A stretch of DNA of 64,000 nt from Streptomyces coeruleorubidus (GCF_008705135.1 NZ_CP023694.1:5003001-5067000); one strand, 5' to 3'. Positions 23,778-33,669 are shown, counted from the first letter of the stretch. Notes: generated from the sequence alone by a model not told the origin. Program-made: numbers and translations.

Positions 23778-24854
23778 CTACGTGCGTGGCTCGGTGAGGC
23801 CCTCACCGAGCGCGGCCACGGCGGCGGCCCCGTGCCCGGCCGCGAGCAGCGGCGTGCGGATGTCCTGTTCCAGGTCGGGCAGGTAGCCGATGAGGACGTC
23901 GGCGGGCCCCTGGATCCGTACGCGGCCCAGCGCGGCCGGCAGCAGCAGGCTCCGGGCCCGCCCGAGCCGCTCGGACCGGCCGCCGGACTCCACGGTGACC
24001 GGGGCACCGGCGTTGCTGACGACCAGCGCGGTGGAGAAGTCGTGCACCAGCGGGGCCGTGGTGCCCGCCCGCCACCGCTCCAGCGCGAAGTACGGGCCGG
24101 CGCACAGCACCGTGCGCTCCACCCCGTCGTCGACCTGGACGCTCAGGCCGGAGTGGAACTCGGGGCGTGGACCGGGACGCCACTCGTCGAGGAGCCGCCC
24201 GAGGTTGGCGTGCCACTCCTCGTCGTCCAGTTCCGAGCCGTCCTCCATGTGCCTGCGCATGGCGTGCTGCTGGATGTCGGAGGTCTGCTCGATCTCGTAG
24301 ACGAGGGTGCCGGGGCCGAAACTGTGCAGCGTGCCGCCGGGTACGTAGACGGTCTGCCCGGCCCGTACCGGAAGCCGGCGCATGACCGCGTCGAAGTCCT
24401 GCGCGAGCAGAGCCCGGTGCAGTGTGTCCCGGTCCACGCCGGCCTTCACCCCCACCAGGGCGGTGGCTCCCGGGGCCGCGTCGAGGACGTGCCACGCCTC
24501 GGTCTTGCCGTGGGGCTCGTCCTCCAGCCGGCGCGCGGTGTCGTCGTCGGCGTGCAGATGGACCGGAAGGGCACCGGTGCCGTCGATGAACTTGGTCAGC
24601 ACCGGGAAGCGCGGGCCGCGCCACCCGCGCCCCACGAGTTCGTCGGGGTGATCCTCGACGAGCCCGCGCAGCGTGCGGCCGGCCAGCGAGCCTTCCGCGA
24701 CCCGTGCTCCCTCGCCGTCCACATCGCTGACCTCCCAGGTCTCGGCGACCGGACCGTCGGGCAGGCCGGTACGGCCCAGCCGTTCGGCGATGACCCGGCC
24801 GCCGAAGACGTGCTGCTTGACAGGGGTGGTCAACCGCAAGGGGTACCAGTCCAC
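23778..24854 (-). CDS. Class I mannose-6-phosphate isomerase-like protein
   Basis: A 358-residue cupin-type phosphomannose isomerase. Zinc-binding and active-site motifs: LPVHLHADDDTA (HxH), GKTEAWHVLDA (Glu) and YVPGGTLHSFG (His). Length is typical of short type-I actinobacterial/Bacillus PMI. The GTG at 24854 is preferred because GAGGA lies 6 bases upstream; a second GTG two codons earlier is too close to it. It sits in an operon with SDR, hydrolase and TIM-barrel genes. Since it is not beside GDP-mannose genes, a catabolic ketose/aldose isomerisation is more likely than cell-wall mannose supply. Confidence 0.85.
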   Translation of the reverse strand: MDWYPLRLTTPVKQHVFGGRVIAERLGRTGLPDGPVAETWEVSDVDGEGARVAEGSLAGRTLRGLVEDHPDELVGRGWRGPRFPVLTKFIDGTGALPVHLHADDDTARRLEDEPHGKTEAWHVLDAAPGATALVGVKAGVDRDTLHRALLAQDFDAVMRRLPVRAGQTVYVPGGTLHSFGPGTLVYEIEQTSDIQQHAMRRHMEDGSELDDEEWHANLGRLLDEWRPGPRPEFHSGLSVQVDDGVERTVLCAGPYFALERWRAGTTAPLVHDFSTALVVSNAGAPVTVESGGRSERLGRARSLLLPAALGRVRIQGPADVLIGYLPDLEQDIRTPLLAAGHGAAAVAALGEGLTEPRT

Positions 24855-24895
24855 GGTCACTCCTCGTTCCTGCCGGGGTGATTCCTGCCGGGGCG

Positions 24896-25738
24896 TCAGA
24901 GGATGGGCTGGCCGCCGGTGACGGCGATGCGCGCACCCGAGACGTACGCGGCCTCGTCCGAGGCGAGCATGACGTACACGGGGGCGAGTTCGGCCGGCTG
25001 CCCGGCGCGCCCCAGCGGTGTCTGGCCGCCGAAGTCCTCGACCTGCTCGGGCGGCATCGTGGCGGGGATCAGCGGCGTCCAGATGGGCCCCGGGGCGACG
25101 CTGTTGACCCGGATGCCCCGCTCGGCGAGCGACTGGGACAGGGAGCCGACCATGTTGGCGATGCCCGCCTTCGTCGCGTTGTACGCCAGCAGGCCCGGAG
25201 GTGGAGAGTCGGAGTTCACCGAGGTGGACGCGATGATCGACGCGCCCGACTTCATGTGCGGCACCGCCGCCTTGCAGAGGTGGAACATGGCGCTGAGGTT
25301 GGTCGCCAGGGTGTGGTCCCACTCCTCGTCGGGGATCTCCTCGATCGAGTCGCGGAACATCTGGAACGCCGCGTTGCTGACCAGGACGTCGATGCGGCCG
25401 AACGCCTCGACGGCCCGGGCCGCCACCTCCCGGCAGTGGGCGGGATCGCTCAGATCACCGGGCACCAGAACCGCCTCGCGGCCCGCCTCCTCCACCCAGC
25501 GCGCCGTGTCGCGGGCGTCGTCCTCCTCCTCGTCCAGGTGCGAGAGGAGCACATCGGCGCCCTCGCGGGCGTAGGCGATCGCGACGGCCTTGCCGATACC
25601 GCTGTCACCACCGGTGATCAGGGCCTTCTTCCCGGCCAGCCGACCCGATCCGCGGTAGCTGTGCTCACCGTGGTCGGCCCGGGGCCGCAGCTCCGCTTCG
25701 GTACCCGGAGGCTGTTGCTGCTGGGCGGGCTTGGACAT
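24896..25738 (-). CDS. Short-chain dehydrogenase/reductase (YghA-like)
   Basis: A 280-residue classical SDR. Cofactor motif: ALITGGDSGIGKAVAIAYAREG; NNAG-equivalent VSNAAF; catalytic tetrad in IIASTSVNS and YNATKAGIANM (YxxxK). The N-terminal extension (MSKPAQQQQPPGTEAELRP) and PPGLLAYNATKAG are typical of the long YghA/glucose-1-dehydrogenase-like subgroup, often linked to general stress in Gram-positives. First gene of the four-gene operon, with a 41-base gap to the PMI-like gene. Start at 25738 by similarity. Confidence 0.9.
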   Translation of the reverse strand: MSKPAQQQQPPGTEAELRPRADHGEHSYRGSGRLAGKKALITGGDSGIGKAVAIAYAREGADVLLSHLDEEEDDARDTARWVEEAGREAVLVPGDLSDPAHCREVAARAVEAFGRIDVLVSNAAFQMFRDSIEEIPDEEWDHTLATNLSAMFHLCKAAVPHMKSGASIIASTSVNSDSPPPGLLAYNATKAGIANMVGSLSQSLAERGIRVNSVAPGPIWTPLIPATMPPEQVEDFGGQTPLGRAGQPAELAPVYVMLASDEAAYVSGARIAVTGGQPIL

Positions 25739-25936
25739 GGGGAAATCCCCCTCTTCTCTCATCGCGGGGATCGCTGCACCGGCTGGAGGCGGTAGCGCCG
25801 CCGTACCCGAACGAAGGGCCGCGTCAAAGTGCGGCAAAGGGATGGGCACCCGGTGCGCCTGTCACGCCGACCGGGGTACCCGGGGCGCCTGGCCGGAAAC
25901 CAGCCCTACGGCAGTCGTACGACGCAAGGAGAGCCG

Positions 25937-27646
25937 ATGGCCCCGCCCCGCAACCGTGCACAGGACGACCACCAGGGGAGGGCGAAGGGCCACTCCGGGA
26001 AGGGCCACACCGGCCGCGGGCGACCGGACGGGCACGCACTGCTCACGGACCCGCTGAGCAACAAGGGAGTCGCCTTCACCCAGGAGGAGCGGGAATGCCA
26101 CGGACTGGTCGGGATGCTGCCGCCCGCGGTGCTGTCCCTGGAGCTCCAGGCCCGCCGCGCCTGGGAGCAACTACAGGCCCAGCCCGACGACTTGGCGAAG
26201 AACGTGTACCTGGAGCAGCTCCACGACCGCAATGAGGTCCTCTACTTCCGGCTGCTCTGCGACCACCTCACCGAGCTGCTGCCGATCGTGTACGACCCGA
26301 CCGTGGGCGAGGCGGTCAAGCGCTACAGCCACGAATACCGGCGGCCGCGCGGGGTCTACCTGTCCATCGACCGCCCCCAGGACATCCGCCCCGCGTTCGA
26401 GGCGCTCGGCCTCGGCCCCGACGACGTCGACCTGCTCGTGGCCACCGATGCGGAGCAACTCCTCGGCATCGGCGACTGGGGCGTCGGCGGCATGCAGCTC
26501 GCGGTCGGCAAGCTGGCGGTCTACACCGCCGCCGCGGGCATCCACCCGGGGCGGGCCATCCCGGTGATGCTCGACGTCGGCACCGGAAACCAGGCACTGC
26601 TCAACGACCCGCTGTACGTCGGCAACCGGCACAACAGGGTGCGCGGCGAGGCGTACGACGCGTTCGTCGCCGCCTTCGTGGAGGCGGTGGGCGAGCTGTT
26701 CCCGCAGGCGCTGTTGCACTGGGAGGACTTCGGCCCCGGCAACGGCCGCCGCATCCTCCAGCAGTACGGCGAGAAGATCTGCACGTTCAACGACGACATG
26801 CAGGGCACCGGCGCGATCACGCTGGCCTGCGTCATGAACGCGGCACGGGTCACCGGCACGCCCATGCGGGATCAGCGGGTCGTGATCTTCGGCGCCGGGA
26901 CGGCGGGCGTGGGCATCGCCGACCAGCTGCGCGATGCCATGGTCCGCGACGGCCTGGACCCCGAGGAGGCCACCCGCCGCATCTGGTGCGTGGACCGCCA
27001 GGGCCTGCTGCGGCAGTCCACCGAGGGACTCCGCGACTACCAGCAGCCCTACGCGCGACCCGACGACGAGTGGCCCGACGACAGGCCGGCCGACCTGCCG
27101 AGCGTGGTGGACCAGGCACAGCCGACCGTGCTGGTGGGAACCTCCACCCGGCACGGGGCCTTCACCCAGGACGTGGTGCGCTCCATGGCCCGCCACGTGG
27201 ACCGGCCGGTCGTCCTGCCGCTGTCCAACCCCACGGAGAAGATCGAGGCCATGCCGGAGGACGTGCTGCGGTGGACCGGCGGCAAGGCCCTGGTCGCCAC
27301 CGGCATCCCGGTACCTCCGGTGGAGCTGGACGGCACCACGTACGTCATCGGCCAGGCCAACAACGCCCTCCTCTACCCGGGCCTGGGGCTGGGTGCCGTG
27401 GTGGCCTGCGCCGAGCGGATCACCGACGGCATGCTCCAGGCCGCGGCGGAAGCCGTCGCCGGCCTCGCCGACCTGCCGGAACCCGGCGCCGCCCTGCTGC
27501 CGGAGGTGCGGAACCTGCGCACCTCCTCGGCCGTGGTCGCCACGGCCGTCGCCCGCCGCGCCGCCGAGGAGGGCATCGCCCGGGCCCGCCTGGACGACGT
27601 GATCCAGCAGATCCAGGACGCGATGTGGCAGCCCGAGTACGGCTGA
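25937..27646 (+). CDS. NAD-dependent malic enzyme
   Basis: A 569-residue malic enzyme (malate to pyruvate plus CO2). The N-terminal domain has GVAFTQEERECHGLVGMLPP; the catalytic region YDPTVGEAV and GGMQLAVGKLAVYTA with the conserved Lys; metal region DFGPGNG and FNDDMQGTGAI; the NAD domain VVIFGAGTAGVGIADQL. LSNPTEKIEA and IGQANNALLYPGLG are typical C-terminal motifs. The ATG at 25937 has AAGGAGA 6 bases upstream. It is divergent from the SDR operon. NAD rather than NADP use follows from the long (SfcA/MaeA-type) form and the Gly-rich motif. Confidence 0.93.
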   Translation: MAPPRNRAQDDHQGRAKGHSGKGHTGRGRPDGHALLTDPLSNKGVAFTQEERECHGLVGMLPPAVLSLELQARRAWEQLQAQPDDLAKNVYLEQLHDRNEVLYFRLLCDHLTELLPIVYDPTVGEAVKRYSHEYRRPRGVYLSIDRPQDIRPAFEALGLGPDDVDLLVATDAEQLLGIGDWGVGGMQLAVGKLAVYTAAAGIHPGRAIPVMLDVGTGNQALLNDPLYVGNRHNRVRGEAYDAFVAAFVEAVGELFPQALLHWEDFGPGNGRRILQQYGEKICTFNDDMQGTGAITLACVMNAARVTGTPMRDQRVVIFGAGTAGVGIADQLRDAMVRDGLDPEEATRRIWCVDRQGLLRQSTEGLRDYQQPYARPDDEWPDDRPADLPSVVDQAQPTVLVGTSTRHGAFTQDVVRSMARHVDRPVVLPLSNPTEKIEAMPEDVLRWTGGKALVATGIPVPPVELDGTTYVIGQANNALLYPGLGLGAVVACAERITDGMLQAAAEAVAGLADLPEPGAALLPEVRNLRTSSAVVATAVARRAAEEGIARARLDDVIQQIQDAMWQPEYG

Positions 27647-27749
27647 CAGGGCGAGGACCCTTTCAGCTGGAGACGACCAGACCGCTCATGCCCGTCCATA
27701 CGCGTGTGACGTTTGAGCACGCAGGTGCGCTGGAGGTTGAGGGCGGCCT

Positions 27750-29114
27750 GTGACGGCTGTGCCCAAGCCATGGAAACGGGGGATGAGGGTGGCTACGCGT
27801 GCAGCACGTCATCGGCGTTCGGTGAAGCGTCGTGTCCTTGCCGGGGTTTCCGCGGCCGCGGCGGCCGGAATCGCGGTCACCGCGACGATGGCCATGAACG
27901 CCGAGGCGGCGTGGACGTCGACGTGGAACGTGTCGGCCTCCGGCTGGACCCCTGACGATTCCCCCACGGTGTCGGTCGACCGGCAGGGCGACGCCCTGCT
28001 GGCCTGGAACGCCTGCGACCTGTCGACGCCGGGCTGCTACTACCGGATCCAGACCAGAGTGAAGACCGCGAGCGGTACGGTGACAGCGATCCGCACCCTG
28101 TCGCCCGACGGTGCCGCGCCGTCCCGGCCGGAGGCCGCATCCGACGACACCGGCGACTCGGCGGTGGTCTGGCAGCAGGACAGCCAGGTCGTGGGCCGCC
28201 GGCTCTCGGCCTCCGGCAGCCTCGTCGGACCGCTGCAGAAGCTGTCCACGTCGGCGCCCGCGACCACCCCGGTGGTCGCCGTGACCCCGGGCGGCACCGC
28301 GATGGCGGCGTGGACGGAGATCCGCGACGGAAGCTGGTACGCGGTCGCCCGCCGCCTCAAGCTCGACGGCACGCTCGGCACGCCCATCACTCTCGGCTCG
28401 GGCTCGGCGGAGAAGCCGGCCATCGGAGTGGACCGCAGCGGCCGGTTCGTCGTCGCCTGGGCGCGTGCCTCGGACGTCGTGGCCAAGCGGATCACGTCGA
28501 CATCCGTTTCCTCGACGAAGGTGCTCACGTCGCCCATCGCGTCGTACGGCGGTTTCGGCATGGTGCGAGTCGGCGTGGACCGGGACGGCGACGCGGTCAT
28601 CACCTACCACTCCGGCGGCGGCTCCGTCTCGCAGGTCTGGGCCTCCCGCTGGAGCCGCACCGGCACCCTGGCGGCTCCCCTGCGCATCTCGGCCTCCACG
28701 GACAACGTGGGCTTCCACCACGCCCTCGCGACCGACCTCGACGGCGACTCGATGATCGTGTGGACCCGCTACAGCAGCGGCAAACTCGAGCTGCTCGGCC
28801 GCCGCCTCTCCGCGGCCGGTGCCCGGGGCGCCGTCACCAGCCTGGGTCCCGGCGACCGCCCCGACCTGGCCCTCGACGACGACGGCGACGGCATGCTGGT
28901 CTTCCACACGGTCGTCCCCAAGTCGACGCCCCCGTACAGCTACACCAAGGCCGGCGCCCGCCTGATCAGCCGTTCCGGCACCTTCGGCACCGTGAAGACA
29001 CTCACGTCGGACGGCCGGGTCCCCCAGGTCGGCACCCGCCCGGTCTCCCGGTTCACGGTGATCTGGCAGCAGGAGAGTTTCCCGTACACGATCAAGTCGG
29101 TCACCGGTCCCTGA
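27750..29114 (+). CDS. Secreted beta-propeller-like protein
   Basis: A 454-residue exported protein. An Arg-rich head precedes a signal-peptide core VLAGVSAAAAAGIAVTATMA. The mature part consists of repeated units of ~45-50 residues with a SVDRQGDALLAW / GVDRSGRFVVAW / GVDRDGDAVITY / ATDLDGDSMIVW / ALDDDGDGMLVF rhythm, i.e. Asp-rich turns between strands, typical of a propeller. The GTG at 27750 has GAGGG 7 bases upstream. The repeat differs from the FG-GAP proteins at 37-45 kb. No enzyme motif is seen; probably a binding or scaffold protein outside the cell. Confidence 0.75.
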   Translation: MTAVPKPWKRGMRVATRAARHRRSVKRRVLAGVSAAAAAGIAVTATMAMNAEAAWTSTWNVSASGWTPDDSPTVSVDRQGDALLAWNACDLSTPGCYYRIQTRVKTASGTVTAIRTLSPDGAAPSRPEAASDDTGDSAVVWQQDSQVVGRRLSASGSLVGPLQKLSTSAPATTPVVAVTPGGTAMAAWTEIRDGSWYAVARRLKLDGTLGTPITLGSGSAEKPAIGVDRSGRFVVAWARASDVVAKRITSTSVSSTKVLTSPIASYGGFGMVRVGVDRDGDAVITYHSGGGSVSQVWASRWSRTGTLAAPLRISASTDNVGFHHALATDLDGDSMIVWTRYSSGKLELLGRRLSAAGARGAVTSLGPGDRPDLALDDDGDGMLVFHTVVPKSTPPYSYTKAGARLISRSGTFGTVKTLTSDGRVPQVGTRPVSRFTVIWQQESFPYTIKSVTGP

Positions 29115-29180
29115 CCGGCTTCACCTGCCCCGCTGCTCCCGCTCGGCGGGTCCCCACTCTTTTCTCTGACAAGGAAATAC

Positions 29181-29984
29181 ATGCGCAAGCGTGCTGCCTT
29201 TGCCCTGCTCAGTGCCGTCGCCGCGCTGGCAGGCTTCGCCGCCCCCGGTGCCTACGCGGGCGAGACCCAGACGGACGTCCAGATCAGCGACGTCTCCTTC
29301 GACGGTGGCAAGAACATCGTGGTCGGTCTCTACGCCAAGACGATCACGGTTTCAGGGACCTTCACCCACCCCTCGGGCATCCAGGACGCGGACTTCGTCC
29401 TGTGGCGCGGACCGGCGGGGGCGAACCCCTACGAGACCTACGACGACCGCATCGTGTCGAACCAGTACTACTCCCATGCGGACTGCGTCGCCTCGAGTGC
29501 CGCCACCTCCACCTGCTCGCAGACGATCTCCCTCGAACCGGACTGGAAGTACGGCGGCACCGCGCTCACCAACGCCCACGCCGGCACCTGGAACGTCAGC
29601 GTGCAGGGGGTGGCCAATGACGACAGCTGGAACCAATCGGCGAGCTACACCACGACCCGCCTGCAGCGGCAGTCCGCACTCACCGTGAACGCGGGCCCGG
29701 AACCGACTGCCAGGGGCAAGACCCTCACCGTCACCGGCAGGCTCACCCGGGCCGACTGGGACAATCTCGATTACCGCGGTTACACCAACCAGCCGGTCAA
29801 GCTCCAGTTCCGCAAGGCCGGCACCACGACCTACGCGACCGTCAAGACCGTGTACACCTCCAGCACCGGCAACCTGACGACCACGGCCACCGCCTCGGAG
29901 GACGGCTACTGGCGCTGGAACTTCGCAGGGACCTCCACCACCCCGGCCGTCAAGGCGACCGGTGACTTCGTGGACGTGCAATAA
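29181..29984 (+). CDS. Secreted protein with Ig-like domains
   Basis: A 267-residue exported protein with a signal peptide (MRKRAAFALLSAVAALAGF, cleavage expected near AYA-GE at 26). Residues ~30-155 contain aromatic-rich strands and two Cys (HADCVASS, STCSQT) suited to one disulfide. Residues ~165-267 form a bacterial Ig-like/Ca-free module (LTVNAGPEPTARGKTLTVTG, VKLQFRKAGTTTYATVKTV, GYWRWNFAG). It is the second of two secreted genes in the same direction, 66 bases apart. Function unknown. Confidence 0.75.
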   Translation: MRKRAAFALLSAVAALAGFAAPGAYAGETQTDVQISDVSFDGGKNIVVGLYAKTITVSGTFTHPSGIQDADFVLWRGPAGANPYETYDDRIVSNQYYSHADCVASSAATSTCSQTISLEPDWKYGGTALTNAHAGTWNVSVQGVANDDSWNQSASYTTTRLQRQSALTVNAGPEPTARGKTLTVTGRLTRADWDNLDYRGYTNQPVKLQFRKAGTTTYATVKTVYTSSTGNLTTTATASEDGYWRWNFAGTSTTPAVKATGDFVDVQ

Positions 29985-30125
29985 CCCGAACGTGCTCGCC
30001 GGCGTCGGGGCAGCGGACAGCACTGGAGATCCCCAGGGGAATGGGATGATAAGGACATAGCCCTTATTCGGCTCGTACGAACGGGTAGTAGTGTAAATTT
30101 CGCCCCGCCCAGCGGGACGGCGAGT

Positions 30126-33059
30126 GTGATCCATATGGCCACAGACGAACAGCTCGGTCAGCCTCCGCCGACAGCGGCGGAGGCGCCGGAGGCCGCCCGG
30201 ATGCGCGTACTCAGGAACATGGGCGACGGGCAGACCCAGGCCGAGGCGCTGCATTTCGCGCTGCATCACGCGGTGGCCGATCTCGGTGGGCTGGGTGGCA
30301 TGGTGCACCTGCGCATACCTGGTGACAGCCGGCCGTTGCACCTGGCGGCGACGGGTGGACTGCCCCGGGAATTCGCCCAGGAGTGGGAGTCCCTCGGCTG
30401 GCAGGACGCGACCGCGCCGGTCCGGGCCCTGCGGGACGGCGCGCTGGTGTGGCTGCCCACGACCGACACGCAGGCGCTCGCTGCTTCGGTCGGCACCGGG
30501 ATCGTGGCCGTCCCTCTGCTCGCCGTGGAGGGCAGCTCGCTGGGAGTGCTCTCGGTCGTGACCGTGAGTGGCGTTCCCTCGGTCGCGCAGCGGGCCTTCC
30601 TCGAGACGCTCGCACGGTGGGTGTGCGAGCGTCTGACACATCCCGCTCCCTCCACCGGCAGCCTCGGCCCCGCCTGGTGGAACGCGGAGCATCTGGCCGG
30701 GCCCCGGCTCCAGCACGCGCGCGAGGCGGTCCGCGTCGGCAGCTGGGAACAGAACCTCCGCACGGGCGACGTGGTCTACGACGAGGCGACGCTGACCATA
30801 CTCGGCATCGACCCGGAGACCTTCGACGGACGGGTCGACACCGTTGTGGGGCTCGTCCACCCGGACGACCTGCCGCGCGTCGTGGCCGCGGTCGAGCAGG
30901 CCATCCGGCAGCGCAGCGAGTACGCGGCGGAGTACCGGCTGTGCCGACCGGACGGCACTGTCGTCTGGGTGGAGGCCCACGCCCAGGTCGTCCTCGGGGA
31001 GGACGGCGAACCGACCCGCTTCGTGGGCACAGTGTGGGACACGACACAGAAGCGCGCCGCGCTGGATTCGGTCGCTCATTCCCTGCTGCACATGAGCGAC
31101 GGTTTCCTCACGGTGGATGCCGACTGGCGGATCGAGTTCGTCAACCTCCACGCCGAGCGCCTCCTCGGCCCTTCTCAGCAACTGTTCGGCCGCGTCCTGT
31201 GGGACGTTCCCGGTGTCGAGGTGCCCGGTCTGGAGGACCGTTGCCGGCAGATGGCCGCCGCGGGCGCTCCGACCGGCTTCGATGTCCAGTGGCCGCCACA
31301 TCGGCGTTGGTACCACCTGCGTCTGGTCCCGGCGCCGGACGGGGCGACGCTCTACCTCACCGACGTGACCGAGAAGCGGCTGGCGGATCAGCGGCGTGAG
31401 GCAGCACAGCGCGCAGCCACCCAGCGCACCACGCACATCGGGCGCCTCAACGCGGCGCTGGCCGAGGCGGTCGCCGTGAGCGACGTCGTCGACACCGTTG
31501 CGGAGCGTGTCCTGCCCCTCTTCGGTGCCACCGGCCTTCTGGTGCAGCTCGTGGACGGCGAGAGCCTCCGGGTCGCGGGGAGCGCCGGTTACTCCCAGGA
31601 GTTTCTGAGCAACATCATCGGCAGGATCAGGCTGTCCGATCACAGCCCGTTCACCGACGCCGTCCACCACCGCGCCCCGCAGTACCTCGTCTCCAGGCGG
31701 GAGTTCCGCGAGCGCTACCCGGAATTCGCCGACCGCGCACTCACGGGTGGGAAGCAAGCCTGGGCGTACGTGCCCTTGATCGTCTCCGGTGGTCCCATCG
31801 GTTGCCTGGTCATCTCCTTCTCACAGCCGCGCAGCTTCGGTGAGGAGGACCAAGCCCTGCTGACCGCGCTCAGCGGGCTGGTCGCCCAAGCACTGGAACG
31901 CGCCCGCCTGTACGACGCCGAGCACACCCGCTCGCAGGAGTTGCAGCGCGGCCTGCTCCCGCTGGTCCTGCCCTCCCTGCCGGCCGTCACCACCGCGGCC
32001 CGCTACCTGCCGGCCACCGAGGGTCTGGAGGTCGGCGGCGACTGGTACGACGTCATCCCCCTGTCCGCCGAGCGAGTCGCGCTCGTCATCGGAGACGTCA
32101 TGGGCCACGGACTGTCCGAAGCCGCCACCATGGGGCGCCTGCGCACCGCGGTACACACACTCGTGGGACTCGAACTGCCCCCCGACGAGCTGCTCTCCCG
32201 CCTCAACGACCTGGTCAGCGACCTCGGCGACGACTTCTACGCCACCTGCCTGTACGCGGTCTACGACCCCACCGACCAGGTGTGTGCCATCGCCCGGGCC
32301 GGGCACCCCCCACCCGCCCTCGTCCAGCCCGACGGCACCGTCCACTTCCCGCGGCTGCCTCAGAACCCACCGCTCGGCGCGGCCACGCCGCCCTTCGAGA
32401 CGGTGGAGCTCACGGTGCCCGAAGGCAGCCTGATCGTGCTCTACACCGACGGCCTGGTCGAGTCCGCGTTCCGCGACATCGACAGCGGCATGGCCAGCCT
32501 GGCCGACACGCTCGCCAACGCCCGGATGCCCGACGGGCGCGATCCGGGCGCCCCGATCGCCGACCGGGATGCCGACGCCCGGCATCTCGACCAGCTGTGC
32601 ACCGCGCTCACCTCCGCTCTCCTCCCCGCCAAGGAGCAGACCAGCGACGACACCGCGGTGCTCGTGGCCCGCACGCACGCTCTCGCCGCGGGGGACGTGG
32701 CGTGCTGGGAGCTTCCCGAGGACCCGGTCGCCGCAGGCCAGGCCCGCGATCACATACGACATCAGCTCACCGACTGGGAACTGGACGACCTCATGTGGAC
32801 CACGGAGCTGATAGCCAGCGAGCTCGTCGGCAACGTCATCCGCCATGCGAGAGGCCCCGTCCGGCTGCGCCTCATCCGCAGCCGCTTGCTCATCTGCGAG
32901 GTCACCGACGGCAGCCTGACCACGCCTCACATTCGCCGCGCACATGAGACCGACGAAGGTGGCCGCGGCCTCCAGCTGATCGCCGCGCTCTCACAACGCT
33001 GGGGGACCCGCTACACCTCGCACGGCAAATGCATCTGGACCGAGCAACTCCTGCTGTAG
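30126..33059 (+). CDS. Multi-sensor PP2C phosphatase with GAF, PAS and HATPase domains
   Basis: A 977-residue regulator. Order: GAF-like ~25-170; PAS ~200-305 (AREAVRVGSWEQNLRTGDVVYDE region); second PAS ~315-420; GAF ~430-590 (GATGLLVQLVDG); SpoIIE-type PPM phosphatase ~610-850 (GGDWYDVIPLS, GDVMGHGLSEAATM, ARAGHPPPALV, LYTDGLVES, SDDTAVLVA); C-terminal HATPase anti-sigma-kinase-like domain ~865-977 (ASELVGNVIRHA, DEGGRGLQLI). It thus combines opposing phosphatase and kinase modules of partner-switching. Start may be the GTG at 30126 or the ATG at 30135. Stand-alone gene. Confidence 0.92.
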   Translation: MIHMATDEQLGQPPPTAAEAPEAARMRVLRNMGDGQTQAEALHFALHHAVADLGGLGGMVHLRIPGDSRPLHLAATGGLPREFAQEWESLGWQDATAPVRALRDGALVWLPTTDTQALAASVGTGIVAVPLLAVEGSSLGVLSVVTVSGVPSVAQRAFLETLARWVCERLTHPAPSTGSLGPAWWNAEHLAGPRLQHAREAVRVGSWEQNLRTGDVVYDEATLTILGIDPETFDGRVDTVVGLVHPDDLPRVVAAVEQAIRQRSEYAAEYRLCRPDGTVVWVEAHAQVVLGEDGEPTRFVGTVWDTTQKRAALDSVAHSLLHMSDGFLTVDADWRIEFVNLHAERLLGPSQQLFGRVLWDVPGVEVPGLEDRCRQMAAAGAPTGFDVQWPPHRRWYHLRLVPAPDGATLYLTDVTEKRLADQRREAAQRAATQRTTHIGRLNAALAEAVAVSDVVDTVAERVLPLFGATGLLVQLVDGESLRVAGSAGYSQEFLSNIIGRIRLSDHSPFTDAVHHRAPQYLVSRREFRERYPEFADRALTGGKQAWAYVPLIVSGGPIGCLVISFSQPRSFGEEDQALLTALSGLVAQALERARLYDAEHTRSQELQRGLLPLVLPSLPAVTTAARYLPATEGLEVGGDWYDVIPLSAERVALVIGDVMGHGLSEAATMGRLRTAVHTLVGLELPPDELLSRLNDLVSDLGDDFYATCLYAVYDPTDQVCAIARAGHPPPALVQPDGTVHFPRLPQNPPLGAATPPFETVELTVPEGSLIVLYTDGLVESAFRDIDSGMASLADTLANARMPDGRDPGAPIADRDADARHLDQLCTALTSALLPAKEQTSDDTAVLVARTHALAAGDVACWELPEDPVAAGQARDHIRHQLTDWELDDLMWTTELIASELVGNVIRHARGPVRLRLIRSRLLICEVTDGSLTTPHIRRAHETDEGGRGLQLIAALSQRWGTRYTSHGKCIWTEQLLL

Positions 33060-33315
33060 TCAGTGGTTGTCCGCTCATCCAGCCCACGCTTGACACAACG
33101 TCCGAACATCGGGCCCGCAACGTACAGATCACGCATGGGCCCCGTGCGGAGCGTCGGAGATAGTCGATGGACCGCACCGGCGGGGGCCGGACGGCGCCGC
33201 CTGCCTGACCCGCCCCGAGCGGGGCTGCCGCCTGGGTCCACGGAGGCTGCGGGCAGCCGTCAGGCCCTGGTCCGCTCCCGCTTCGCGTCGTTCCCAAACC
33301 CAGCAGAGGAAAAGC

Positions 33316-33669
33316 ATGTCGCTCCTGAAGACCATCGACACCGATCCCTCCTTCGCTCCCCGCGAGTCCGGCCCGCTGCCGGAACGCCTGATCTCCGGCG
33401 ACCCGACCTACAAGACCTGGGCCCAGGACGCCGCCCGCGGGGAAACGATCAACACGGGTGTCTGGGAAGCCACGCCCGGCGAGACGCGCTCGATCAAGGG
33501 CGAGATCTTCGAGTTCTGCCACATCCTTTCCGGCGTCGTCGAAATCACGCCGGAGGGCGGCGAGCCGGTGGTCTACAAGGCAGGCGACAGCTTTGTCATG
33601 AAGCCGGGCTTCGTCGGTGTCTGGAAGACCATAGAAACCGTGCGCAAGATCTACCTGACGGTGTCGTGA
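33316..33669 (+). CDS. Cupin domain protein (DUF861-type)
   Basis: A 117-residue single-domain cupin. GVWEATPGETRSIKG opens the barrel, EFCHILSGVVEITPEGG and YKAGDSFVMKPGFVGVW contain the G-x-F-V-x-K-P second cupin motif. It resembles the EutQ/ureidoglycine-aminohydrolase-like DUF861 group. GAGGAAAAG lies before the ATG. Codon use is somewhat less GC-biased than the neighbours, which fits acquisition, and it lies next to a toxin-antitoxin pair and a tRNA. Substrate not predictable. Confidence 0.82.
   Translation: MSLLKTIDTDPSFAPRESGPLPERLISGDPTYKTWAQDAARGETINTGVWEATPGETRSIKGEIFEFCHILSGVVEITPEGGEPVVYKAGDSFVMKPGFVGVWKTIETVRKIYLTVS

Noticed and set aside
22068..29984. Secondary-metabolite biosynthetic cluster
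   Set aside because: No polyketide, peptide-synthetase, terpene or RiPP machinery is present; the enzymes are single-domain metabolic types.
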